Assembly (NCBI RefSeq): GCF_001922345.1
Contig: NZ_CP018812.1
Location: 2,604,001-2,668,000, forward strand
DNA length: 64,000 bases
DNA from: Paraburkholderia sp. SOS3
GTDB lineage: Bacteria > Pseudomonadota > Gammaproteobacteria > Burkholderiales > Burkholderiaceae
Direction of reading: 5' to 3'
Shown here: positions 35,109 through 42,938 of the stretch, in pieces
Numbering within the stretch: the first letter of the stretch is position 1
Layout of the letters: the number at the start of each line of letters is the position of its first letter
The notes under the pieces: generated by a model
Seen by the model: the letters and a program-made list of their open reading frames with translations, nothing else
What the model was told of the DNA's origin: nothing
Databases searched by the model: none
Position numbers and translations under genes: made by a program

Positions 35109-37227
35109 GCGTGGGCTCCATGTCAAGGTTCGCATTTCCCGCCGTTTCCCTCAGCAACGCACCATCGTGCAGTCGATAGCGAATTTCAAACGTGGCGGCC
35201 AGCGTCAGATCGTGCGTAATGACGACCACCGTGCAATCGAGTTGCCGCAGCAATGCGGCGATGTGCCGGACCGACGCCGGATCGAGATTCGAAGTCGGCT
35301 CGTCGAGCAGCAGCAGGCTGCGCCGCTGATACAGCGCGCGCGCCAGCAGAAGCCGCTGCCGCTGACCGGCCGAAATATTGGCGATCGTGTCGCTGATCAC
35401 GGTGCGCGTGCGCATCGGCAGACGCATCACGTCCTCGAGCAGGCCGACCGCGGCGAGTGTGGCGTGCACGCGATCTTCGTCGACGCTCGCGGCAAACAGC
35501 GAAACGTTATCGGCAATCGAACCATGCAGAATCAGATCGCCCTGCCGCATATGCGCGGCGTGGCGGCGAATTTCGTCGACGCTCAGATTGCGCCAGTCGA
35601 TACCGTTCAGCGCAATGCGCCCTTCCTGCAACGGCTCGGCCGCGGACAGCAGCTTGAACAACGTCGACTTGCCGCTTCCCGATGGGCCGACAATCGCAAT
35701 CTTGTCGCCGCTGCGGATATCGATGCTCGCGTTTTTCAGCACGGGCCGATCGGAGACGCCATAACGAAACGTCACATCGCGCACCTCGATCTGCCGGAAC
35801 TCGCGAACTTCCGCCGCTTTCAGGCTATCGGCAAGCGGCGTATAGCGCTCCGCCTCGCAGTCCGCGATATCGGCCACGCGCGCCACCGGCACGCTCAGCA
35901 TCAGGTAAGCGAAGCCCGAGTTGATCGCGTGCGCGAAGCGCTCCGAGAGCAGCGACTTGTAGATGAGGAATGAATAGAACACGCCGGCCGAGACGGCGCC
36001 GCCCAGCATCAGGCGCGCGGCGAACCATGTAATTGCGATCGTGTCCGCATAATTGACGAGCTTCAGAATCGCATCGCGCGTATTGGTCAGGCGCGCGCTC
36101 GACAGCGTCGCCGCGATGTACTCCTTGTACTTCGTCATAAAGAGCGCGGTGCGGCGCGTCTCGCCCTGCGCAAGCTTGATCAGCGATGCGGCGCGGATCG
36201 TCTCGATCAGCGCGTCATCGCAACGCGCCGAACGCTCGACGACGAGCGCGTGCGTGTCGCGCATGCGCGCGAACATCGCTATCGCAATCGCGACATAAAC
36301 GGCAAACATCGCCAGCGCAACGAGCGTGAGGCGCCGGCTTTGCATCAGCATCAGGCAAAGCGCCAGCACGCCGACGGTCACGTCGATGCATAGCGACACG
36401 AAGGTACGCGTCGCGTACACGCTGATTTCGTCCTGCGCCTTGACGCGCGCGAACACATCGCCGACGTGACGCTTCTCGAACCACGACATCGGATTGCGCA
36501 GCAGATGGCCGAGCAGCCCTTCCGTCGTGTTGATCCGCACGCGCCCGTGCAACAGTTCGACGAGCATCGTTTCGACATACTGACTCAGCGCACCCGCCGC
36601 GAAGATACTGGCGAACGTCAGCACCAGCACGTTCAGCAGATTCAGGTTGTCCGCCGCCACGACATAGTCGAGCACGAGGTTGCCCAGATATGGCATCGCG
36701 AGAATCGCAAACTGACTGCCGAGCGCGACGAACAGCACCTTCGCCAGATGTTGCCGCAACAATGGATTCAGCGCGCGCACGCGTGCAAGCGCAGCAGGAA
36801 TGCGCGACTTCATGCGGATGCGCGGCAACGCTGGCGTCGGCGCGCATTCGAGCAGATAGCCCGAGACGCTCGCAACGAACGTATCGAGCGAGATGCGGCG
36901 CTTGCCGCTCGCGGGGTCGATCACCTGCACATAGCCGCGGCCGCATTTGTCGAACACGACGAAATGCGCACCGCCGAAATGCAGAATCGAGCCGCGCGCG
37001 ATCGAATGCAGATCCGCGCCCGCATCGAAACGGTAGGCCTGCACCGCGAGCCCGAATTCGACGGCCACGTCATACAGGTCCATCAGCGAAAGACCGTTCG
37101 CCGAGATCGGCCGGAATACCGACAGTTCGCGCACCTCGGTTGCGCGGCCCAGATGGGACAGCACCATCGCAAGGCACGCATATCCGCATTCGGCCACTTC
37201 ATTCTGGTAGATGATGCGCACGTTCAC
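35101..37227 (-). CDS. C39-peptidase ABC exporter (processes and exports double-glycine peptides)
   Basis: A 708-aa fusion: C39 peptidase (about residues 1-130), six-helix membrane domain (about 165-440) and ATPase (about 480-700). The peptidase has glutamine 8 and cysteine 14 (YQNEVAECGYACLAM), histidine in GGAHFVVFD near 93 and aspartate in IDPASG, so it looks active. The ATPase has Walker A GPSGSGKST near 510, signature SAGQRQR near 610, Walker B LLLLDEPTS and VITHD. A GTG start overlaps the HlyD stop (GTGA). C39 exporters cut leader peptides after Gly-Gly and export the rest; two such precursors are encoded upstream at 39560-39831. Confidence 0.95.
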   Translation of the reverse strand: MNVRIIYQNEVAECGYACLAMVLSHLGRATEVRELSVFRPISANGLSLMDLYDVAVEFGLAVQAYRFDAGADLHSIARGSILHFGGAHFVVFDKCGRGYVQVIDPASGKRRISLDTFVASVSGYLLECAPTPALPRIRMKSRIPAALARVRALNPLLRQHLAKVLFVALGSQFAILAMPYLGNLVLDYVVAADNLNLLNVLVLTFASIFAAGALSQYVETMLVELLHGRVRINTTEGLLGHLLRNPMSWFEKRHVGDVFARVKAQDEISVYATRTFVSLCIDVTVGVLALCLMLMQSRRLTLVALAMFAVYVAIAIAMFARMRDTHALVVERSARCDDALIETIRAASLIKLAQGETRRTALFMTKYKEYIAATLSSARLTNTRDAILKLVNYADTIAITWFAARLMLGGAVSAGVFYSFLIYKSLLSERFAHAINSGFAYLMLSVPVARVADIADCEAERYTPLADSLKAAEVREFRQIEVRDVTFRYGVSDRPVLKNASIDIRSGDKIAIVGPSGSGKSTLFKLLSAAEPLQEGRIALNGIDWRNLSVDEIRRHAAHMRQGDLILHGSIADNVSLFAASVDEDRVHATLAAVGLLEDVMRLPMRTRTVISDTIANISAGQRQRLLLARALYQRRSLLLLDEPTSNLDPASVRHIAALLRQLDCTVVVITHDLTLAATFEIRYRLHDGALLRETAGNANLDMEPTHG

Positions 37228-38423
37228 CCCCTCAACACGCGAAAGAGCGGCGCGAGTACCCACTCGGCAACCGTCCTGCGTTCGACCACGATGCTCGCCA
37301 TCGCCCGCATGCCCGGCAAAATGTCGAAGTGCTGCCCCTCGAAATCGAACGTGCGGCCGCGCAGCGTCGCCCATGCCATATAGCTGTCGCCGGCCGGCCT
37401 GCCGGCATTCTTCGGATTGCCGCCCGGCGGTGCGGGCGGCTCCACCGTCGTATCGGACAAGGCATCGATGCGCGCTTCGTAGGTACCGAATTTTCCGTAC
37501 GGAAACGCATCGAACTTGAGCCGCACGGTCTGGCCGATCCGGACAAAGCCGCGGCGCCGCGATGGAATCAGCAGCGCGGCACGCAAACGGCGATCGTCGC
37601 CGGTGGCGATGACGAGTGCGACGTCTTCAGGGGCAAGCATGCGTCCCGGCACGAGACTCGAGAACGTGACGACGCCTGCTTTCGGCGCGGAAATCGTCGT
37701 ATCCTGGCGCGACTGCTCGAACTTCACCCGGATGTCCTGTACATCGCGGGCATGGCGCGCGTCGAGTTCCTTCATTTGCGCTTCGAGATCGGCGCGCGTG
37801 TTGCGCAATGAACCGATCTCGCCTATCAGCTGCGCGCGCCGCGCCCTGGTTTGCGCGACGCTCGACCTCGCCTGGTGCACTTCCGCACTCGCGTCTTCAA
37901 CGCGATTCGCCGTGACGAGGCCGGTGGCCGATTCGAGCCGCTGCAGCTTGCGTGCCGAACCCTCGGCGAGCGCCTCGGTTTGTGCGATCTGTTCGTCGAG
38001 CGCCGGCAGTTCGGCGCGCCGGCTCGCCTCGGTCGCTTGCGTACCGTCGAGTTGCGCGCGTAGCTGGAGCTTGCGCTGTGCCCACTGCGCGTCGGCGGCC
38101 GCGAGCTGCTCGTCGCGCATGCGCGCATCGAAATCGAAGCGCTGGCTGCCATCGCTCGCGAGCGACAAGTCGCGCTGCACCCTGAAAAGCGGCGCGCCCT
38201 GCGCGATGTGCGCAGCCGGTTGCGCGTAAATCGACGTCACGAGTCCGCTGATACCGCGAATCTTCACTTCCGACGAGGACACGATTTCACAGGGCACATC
38301 CTGCTTGATTTCGATCTGATGGTTGAACGCGAAGATAACCGCGGCGACGGTCAGCAGCGACGTCGCATACGCGATCCATCGCCATGGGATATCGCGAAAC
38401 TGGGGCAGACTCGTTGGGTCCAT
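37224..38423 (-). CDS. HlyD-family periplasmic adaptor protein
   Basis: A 399-aa membrane fusion protein with one N-terminal membrane helix (WIAYATSLLTVAAVIFAF, about 15-32). A lipoyl-like half (VTSIYAQPAAHIAQGAPLFRV) is followed by a long coiled coil (about residues 95-215, with repeated Q/E/A/L such as LEAQMKELDARHARDVQDI). A second lipoyl half and beta-barrel follow (TTISAPKAGVVTF). It links the inner-membrane C39 ABC exporter to TolC. ATG 38423 is preferred as it starts close to the helix; an ATG at 38459 would add 12 residues. Its stop overlaps the exporter start. Confidence 0.93.
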   Translation of the reverse strand: MDPTSLPQFRDIPWRWIAYATSLLTVAAVIFAFNHQIEIKQDVPCEIVSSSEVKIRGISGLVTSIYAQPAAHIAQGAPLFRVQRDLSLASDGSQRFDFDARMRDEQLAAADAQWAQRKLQLRAQLDGTQATEASRRAELPALDEQIAQTEALAEGSARKLQRLESATGLVTANRVEDASAEVHQARSSVAQTRARRAQLIGEIGSLRNTRADLEAQMKELDARHARDVQDIRVKFEQSRQDTTISAPKAGVVTFSSLVPGRMLAPEDVALVIATGDDRRLRAALLIPSRRRGFVRIGQTVRLKFDAFPYGKFGTYEARIDALSDTTVEPPAPPGGNPKNAGRPAGDSYMAWATLRGRTFDFEGQHFDILPGMRAMASIVVERRTVAEWVLAPLFRVLRG

Positions 38424-38516
38424 TCTTCCAAGGCAAAAGCCGGCCACGACAGGCCGCATATACAGGTGAAAAAGAGCAATCTCGTGCGCAAAACCGTCGA
38501 GCCGTCGAGCGCGGAA

Positions 38517-39470
38517 TCAGCGCGACGCGCAGAACGCATAGATCGACGGGTGGCCTGTCACGAGTGAACGGGCGAAGTTATCGATCAACGCGCGCTCGAT
38601 GCAGTCCGCAGCGCGCTGCGGCGCATCCGCGTTCGCGAGCGCGATCGCATCGCACTGTTGCGCGCCGAAGCGCCCTTGCTCGAAGCGCAAATAGAACGGC
38701 AACAGCCACGCATCGAGCGGCGCGCCGAGACGAAACACACCGCGATGAATACGCGCGGCGCGGCCGAATAATCGAACACCCACCGTTTCCATCGGAAAAC
38801 GCGTGAACGAGTAAGGCGGCACATCGGCGAACAATACGACGACGCCATTGCGACGCAGCGAGCGGATCACACGCAAACCGAGACCGTTGCGGTTTTCGCC
38901 GCTGTTGGTATGCATCACGTCGATCGCCGGTATCATCGCGTCATCGTCGCCATACAGATTGCGCGGCACGCCGGAGACGACGCCGATCGACTCGAGCCCG
39001 AGCAGCCTGCGCAATTCGTCGACGACGTAGATGTTCGCGTATTGCGACACGTAGTGAAACGGCGCGACGATCACGGGCCGGTCGGGGGCTTGCGCTTTGA
39101 GCGCCGCGATTCTTTGCGCAACGGTCGCGGCAATCGCGTTCAGCTCCGGCCACGCCTCGGCGCGCCGCAACTGCCTGCCGAAATGCAGCCGCTGATCGAT
39201 CAGCCTTTCGAGACGCGCACCAGCCAGCACGTCACGTCGCTTCAGGGACGGCAGCCGCAATACATCGTGTCCGGTTTCCCATCGCTCGAGTCCGGCCCAG
39301 CGCGCACGTGCATCGACGAGGCCGCGCAGCGTCGAGCCGGCAATGGCAAGACGCTCGATTGCGCGTAACGACAGACGGCACAACAGGCGCGCACGCATCC
39401 GGTAATGCCACGCCGCGATCCGGCGTAGCGCAGGCTTCAGCAAAAGCCACGGGGAAAGTCGGATTTTCAT
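38517..39470 (-). CDS. Putative LpxL/LABLAT-like acyltransferase in the GG-peptide operon
   Basis: A 317-aa protein with a basic N-terminus. Its core resembles the lysophospholipid/lipid A acyltransferase (LpxL/HtrB) fold: RPVIVAPFHYVSQYANIYV near 150, then NGVVVLFADVPPYSFTRFP near 220, VGVRLFGRAARIHRGVFRLGA, and LLPFYLRFEQGRF. The catalytic HX4D/E of that family is not intact: the histidine of FHYVSQY has no acidic partner five residues on. The substrate is unknown. Located between the two peptide genes and the exporter, it may modify the peptides or a membrane component linked to immunity. ATG 39470 is the first ATG, with a weak ribosome site. The family call is tentative. Confidence 0.55.
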   Translation of the reverse strand: MKIRLSPWLLLKPALRRIAAWHYRMRARLLCRLSLRAIERLAIAGSTLRGLVDARARWAGLERWETGHDVLRLPSLKRRDVLAGARLERLIDQRLHFGRQLRRAEAWPELNAIAATVAQRIAALKAQAPDRPVIVAPFHYVSQYANIYVVDELRRLLGLESIGVVSGVPRNLYGDDDAMIPAIDVMHTNSGENRNGLGLRVIRSLRRNGVVVLFADVPPYSFTRFPMETVGVRLFGRAARIHRGVFRLGAPLDAWLLPFYLRFEQGRFGAQQCDAIALANADAPQRAADCIERALIDNFARSLVTGHPSIYAFCASR

Positions 39471-39535
39471 CGCTTCGATGCCCGGCAAGACGGTGTTGCC
39501 GCGGCGAACCCGTTAAGTCCGCCGCGGCGATGCGC

Positions 39536-39548
39536 CCGTTCCGAACGG
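39536..39548. other. Small hairpin between peptide genes and acyltransferase gene
   Basis: A short perfect stem, CCGTT-CCG-AACGG, 12 bp past the stop of the second peptide gene. It has no T-run. It could stabilise the peptide mRNA 3' end or attenuate transcription so that peptides are made in excess over exporter proteins. Confidence 0.4.
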
Positions 39549-39559
39549 TGCCTACCGGC

Positions 39560-39712
39560 TCAATGCTTCGCCGGTTGAGACGACGACGAAGACGACGAGC
39601 CCGCCACCTGCACCATCACCACCGTTGTCGATGAAGCGTACGTGGAAGGGCCTTTGTTGGCGCCGCCTGCAACACCGGCGGCAACCAACGCGTTGCGCTC
39701 GATTTTTTGCAT
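39560..39712 (-). CDS. Double-glycine leader peptide A (50 aa)
   Basis: A 50-aa precursor. The leader MQKIERNALVAAGVAGG (17 residues) ends in Gly-Gly with a hydrophobic residue at -4, as recognised by C39 peptidases. The predicted mature part is 33 residues: ANKGPSTYASS, then TTVVMVQVAG, a run of seven serines and QPAKH. It shares leader and core (NK-G-S...TTVV-V-V) with peptide B directly upstream; its ATG is two bases after the B stop. The valine-rich core suggests a beta strand. No similarity to a known bacteriocin is apparent to me. The gene is short, but the shared leader and C39 exporter in the operon make it convincing. Confidence 0.85.
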   Translation of the reverse strand: MQKIERNALVAAGVAGGANKGPSTYASSTTVVMVQVAGSSSSSSSQPAKH

Positions 39713-39714
39713 GA

Positions 39715-39831
39715 TCAGCTGCCCACCTTCACGATGACGACGGTCGTCGTCTTGGCCACGGACGAACCATGCTTGTTGCAACCCCCGGCAAGATTCGCTT
39801 GAATCAGTGCACTGCGTTCGATTTTTTGCAT
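39715..39831 (-). CDS. Double-glycine leader peptide B (38 aa)
   Basis: A 38-aa precursor, the first gene of the export operon. GAGG seven bases before the ATG is a good ribosome site. The leader MQKIERSALIQANLAGG ends in Gly-Gly; its first six residues are identical to those of peptide A. The predicted mature peptide has 21 residues, beginning with a single cysteine (CNKHGSSVAK) and ending TTTVVIVKVGS. The cysteine at position 1 could be modified or form a disulfide between two copies; peptide A has alanine there. Function is unknown: toxin, signal or adhesive peptide are all possible. Confidence 0.85.
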   Translation of the reverse strand: MQKIERSALIQANLAGGCNKHGSSVAKTTTVVIVKVGS

Positions 39832-39863
39832 GTTTTTAACCTCAGAGTGGATAAGTACGACCA

Positions 39864-39896
39864 TCCGGAAAACATTCGTTCGGAAGGCGTTCCGGA
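39864..39896. promoter_or_regulatory. Palindromic operator candidate between the peptide operon and its regulator
   Basis: TCCGGAA (39864-39870) and TTCCGGA (39890-39896) form a perfect 7-bp inverted repeat separated by 19 bp. A further CGGAA copy lies in between. It is 33 bp upstream of the peptide B start, in the 221-bp divergent spacer. It is a likely binding site for the response regulator encoded at 40053. Confidence 0.5.
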
Positions 39897-40052
39897 CGGG
39901 CTGAAGTATCTGCAATGCAAATGCGCCGATCTATAGGATTTCTTCGATTCTTGCTCCGCGATCCGTAAAATATCGTCACTTTGCTGTACAAGCAGCGATC
40001 GAACGCTAGAATCGCCGCGTTAAGAAAGCCGCGGTCAGGCACCGCATCGAGC

Positions 40053-40733
40053 ATGTTCGCCCCTTCGAATTTCCCCACTCCGCGCGAGCTTCGCATCGCC
40101 ATCGCCGACGATCATCCGGTGATCCGTCATGCGGCCGCCGCGGCATTCGCCCAGATCCCAGGCATGCATATCGCTGCGAGCGTCGCTTCGGGTGCCGAAC
40201 TGCTCGAAGCGCTGCACAGCGGGGCATGGGACCTGATCGTCACCGATCTGCTGATGCCGAGCGAGCAGATCGAGGGCGACGGCGTGCATCTCGTACGGCG
40301 CCTCAAACGGCTCCATCCGGGCATACCGATCATGGTGTTCACGATGGTTCGCAATCGCGACATCGTGCGCGAACTCGATCAGATCGGCATCGCGGGCATC
40401 GTGACGAAGTCCGAGAGCATCGGCGTATTCATGGAAGCGGTGCTCGACGTCGCGGTCCATCGTCAGCAGTACCGGTCGGCAGGCGTGCGGGACATTCTTC
40501 GCGGTCCGCATGCGACGATGCCCGAACCCGTCGTGCGCCCTTCGCTGACGGCAAGGGAATTCGAAGTCATTCGCCTTTATGGCGCGGGCCTCTCCCTCAC
40601 GGAAATCGCGGCGCGCCTGCACCGCTCGATCTCCACGGTTGCGACGCAAAAGAGCAAAGCGATGCGCAAGCTCGGCATCGAAACGAACGCGGAGATGATC
40701 CGCTTCGTTCAGGCGAACCGGCTCATACAATAG
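40053..40733 (+). CDS. NarL/RcsB-like response regulator, divergent from the GG-peptide operon
   Basis: A 226-aa response regulator. The receiver domain has the acidic pair IADDHPV (near residues 16-22), phospho-acceptor Asp in LIVTDLLMP near 66, a Thr in MVFTMVRN and Lys in GIVTKSES. The LuxR-type helix-turn-helix is at the C-terminus (LTAREFEVIRLYGAGLSLTEIAARLHRS in two helices, then STVATQKSKAMRKLGI), which resembles RcsB. ATG 40053 is the first start that yields a receiver of normal length; no strong ribosome site is seen. No histidine kinase is adjacent, so it is an orphan, likely controlling the divergent peptide operon. Confidence 0.9.
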   Translation: MFAPSNFPTPRELRIAIADDHPVIRHAAAAAFAQIPGMHIAASVASGAELLEALHSGAWDLIVTDLLMPSEQIEGDGVHLVRRLKRLHPGIPIMVFTMVRNRDIVRELDQIGIAGIVTKSESIGVFMEAVLDVAVHRQQYRSAGVRDILRGPHATMPEPVVRPSLTAREFEVIRLYGAGLSLTEIAARLHRSISTVATQKSKAMRKLGIETNAEMIRFVQANRLIQ

Positions 40734-40769
40734 AAAAGCCGCGCAGCAGACCTGCGCGGCTCATCTTTT
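40734..40769. terminator. Bidirectional terminator between response regulator and rhamnose transport operon
   Basis: AGCCGCGCAG (40737-40746) and CTGCGCGGCT (40752-40761) form a perfect 10-bp stem with a 5-nt loop. AAAA precedes it and CATCTTTT follows, so it can stop transcription from both sides: the response regulator on plus and the rhamnose importer operon on minus. Confidence 0.9.
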
Positions 40770-40811
40770 ACAACAGCGACCACCCAGTGTGCACTCGGGC
40801 TGCATCCGACA

Positions 40812-41843
40812 TCAGAAGTTGAATTTGTCGATATTGCTCGCGTCGAACGTGGTTGGCGGCCCGAGAATGATCTCGCCGTTCGCGCCGATCGTGCGCTTGC
40901 CGAGCTTGCCCGCTTCGAACGATTCGCCTTCCTTGCCGCTGATGGTGCCCGATGCAAGGTTCGCCGCGGCATAAGCGGCGAGATAACCGAGCTGGCCCGG
41001 ATCCCACAACTGGAACGCCTTGACCGTGCCGTTCTTCACGAACGCGCGCATCTGGTTCGGCGTGCCGAGGCCTGTCACCGCAACCTTTCCCTTGCTCGAC
41101 GAGGTCGAGATATAGCGCGCGGCCGCGGCAATACCGACCGACGTCGGCGCGACGATCGCCTTCAGGTTCGGATACGCCTGCAGCAGACCTTGCGTCTCGA
41201 CGAACGACTTCTGGTCGTCGTCGTTGCCGTAGGCGATCTTCACGAGCTTCATCTTCGCGTACTCGGGCTTTTTCAGCTCGTCCTGCATCCATTTGATCCA
41301 CGTGTTCTGATTCGTCGCGTTCGGCGTTGCCGAAAGGATCGCGAACTCCCCTTCTCCTCCCATCAGCTTCGACACGAGCTGGATCTGTCCGCGCCCGATG
41401 CTCTCCGCGTTTGCCTGGTTCACGAACAGCTGGCGTCCGTCGGGCGCCGTGTCCGAATCGAACGTGACGACCTTGATGCCTTGCGACATCGCCTTCTTCA
41501 GATACGGCACAAGCGCGTTTGCGTCGTTTGCGGCAATCACGATGGCGTTCTGGCGTTGCGTGATCAACGTGTTGATGTACGAAACCTGCGATGAAGCACC
41601 CGCGTCCGACGGGCCGACCACCTTGCCGTCGCCCTTGAATTCCTTGATTGCCGCCATGCCGCCGTCGTCGGCGATCACTTCGTATGGGTTGTTGATCTGC
41701 TTCGGAACGAAAGCGATCTTCAGGCCGCTCCTGACGTCGGCCGCGTGCCCGGCGCTCGCGACGCCAAGCATCGCCGCGCATAACAGCGCCGCGGATAGCG
41801 CGGTTTTCGCCGCATGTTTCGCATACCGCAAAGGTTGATCCAT
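40812..41843 (-). CDS. rhaS: L-rhamnose ABC transporter, periplasmic binding protein
   Basis: A 343-aa sugar-binding protein of the ribose/rhamnose type with a signal peptide (ALLCAAMLGVASAGHAAD). The mature domain opens with LKIAFVPKQINNPYEVIADDGG, as in RhaS of Rhizobium. NAIVIAANDANALVPYLKKA and KVVTFDSDTAPDGRQLFVNQA are binding-cleft segments. GAGGAGACAGAC before the ATG is a strong ribosome site. It is the last gene of the importer operon, 69 bp after the permease. Assignment to L-rhamnose follows from family and from the rhamnose enzymes nearby. The name rhaS here follows the Rhizobium transporter, not the E. coli activator. Confidence 0.88.
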   Translation of the reverse strand: MDQPLRYAKHAAKTALSAALLCAAMLGVASAGHAADVRSGLKIAFVPKQINNPYEVIADDGGMAAIKEFKGDGKVVGPSDAGASSQVSYINTLITQRQNAIVIAANDANALVPYLKKAMSQGIKVVTFDSDTAPDGRQLFVNQANAESIGRGQIQLVSKLMGGEGEFAILSATPNATNQNTWIKWMQDELKKPEYAKMKLVKIAYGNDDDQKSFVETQGLLQAYPNLKAIVAPTSVGIAAAARYISTSSSKGKVAVTGLGTPNQMRAFVKNGTVKAFQLWDPGQLGYLAAYAAANLASGTISGKEGESFEAGKLGKRTIGANGEIILGPPTTFDASNIDKFNF

Positions 41844-41912
41844 TTGTCTGTCTCCTCGCTGGACTGAGCGGACCGTTCGGCCCGGGTTGTTGATATCGGT
41901 TACTACGCTCCC

Positions 41913-42938
41913 CTATCCGGCAATTTGCGAAGCCGCTGACTTCGCAAGAAAACGCCGGTCGCGCATCGCACGCCAGCGTGCCACGAGATTCGGAATCAGC
42001 ACCGATGCAAGCAGTAACGCACCGGTCACGATGGTCAGCGTCTCGCTCGACACGTCGTCGAGCGTCAGTGCATTCTTCAGCACGCCGATGATCAGCAGCG
42101 ACAGCAGCACGCCGAACATCGACCCGCGTCCGCCGAATATGCTCACGCCGCCGAACAGCACCGCCGCGATAACGGATAGCTCGAACCCCTCGCCGTTATC
42201 GCCGCGCGCGCTCGTAAAGCGCAACGTATAGACGACGCCGGCCAGTGCGCTCATTGCGCCCGACAGCACAAAGGCGGTGAGCCGGATCTTCGCGACTTCG
42301 ATACCGGAAAAGGCGGCGGCCGTCGGGTTCGCGCCGATCGCATAGAGACTGCGGCCGAACGCGGTAGCCTGCAGCAGCACCGTGAACAGCACCGCGCAGA
42401 CGATGACGATCACGAACGGCAGCGGAATAAACGTCGCGCCGAGCGTATCCATGCCGAACGCGGTGTAGCCTGCGGGAAAATCCGCGACCGCCCGATCGCC
42501 GAGCAGTACATAGGCAAGACCGCGAAACAGCGCGAGCGTGCCGATCGTCACCGCCAGCGACGGCAGGTTCAGCTTCACGATGACGAGCCCGTTCAATAGT
42601 CCGGCAAGCATGCCGAACAGCAGCACGAGCGCGATGACCGCGGGCATCGGCAAACCCATATGCCACAGCACGCCCATCAATGCGCTCGATGCGCCGAGCA
42701 CCGATGCGACCGACAGGTCGATTTCGGCGGCGACGATAATCAGCGTCATCGGCAGCGCCATCAACGCGATCTCGGTCAGATCGGCGAGCACGTTCGACAG
42801 ATTCGCACCGGTCAGAAACACCGGCGACAGCACGCGTCCAAGCAGCAGCGACAGCGCGAGCACGATCACGAGCAGCGTCTCCCAGCGCAGCGGCGTTTGC
42901 CGCTTGCGCGTGAGCAGCGCGGAATCGGGTTTAGCCAT
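41913..42938 (-). CDS. rhaQ: L-rhamnose ABC transporter permease (RhaQ-like)
   Basis: A 341-aa inner-membrane permease of the BPD_transp_2 (ribose/xylose) family, with eight or more helices. EIDLSVASVLGASSALMG near residue 72 and GANPTAAAFSGIEVAKIRLTAF near 205 are typical; the latter is the cytoplasmic loop that contacts the ATPase. Its ATG overlaps the upstream permease stop by 8 bp. The two permeases form a heterodimer with the RhaT ATPase. Confidence 0.87.
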   Translation of the reverse strand: MAKPDSALLTRKRQTPLRWETLLVIVLALSLLLGRVLSPVFLTGANLSNVLADLTEIALMALPMTLIIVAAEIDLSVASVLGASSALMGVLWHMGLPMPAVIALVLLFGMLAGLLNGLVIVKLNLPSLAVTIGTLALFRGLAYVLLGDRAVADFPAGYTAFGMDTLGATFIPLPFVIVIVCAVLFTVLLQATAFGRSLYAIGANPTAAAFSGIEVAKIRLTAFVLSGAMSALAGVVYTLRFTSARGDNGEGFELSVIAAVLFGGVSIFGGRGSMFGVLLSLLIIGVLKNALTLDDVSSETLTIVTGALLLASVLIPNLVARWRAMRDRRFLAKSAASQIAG

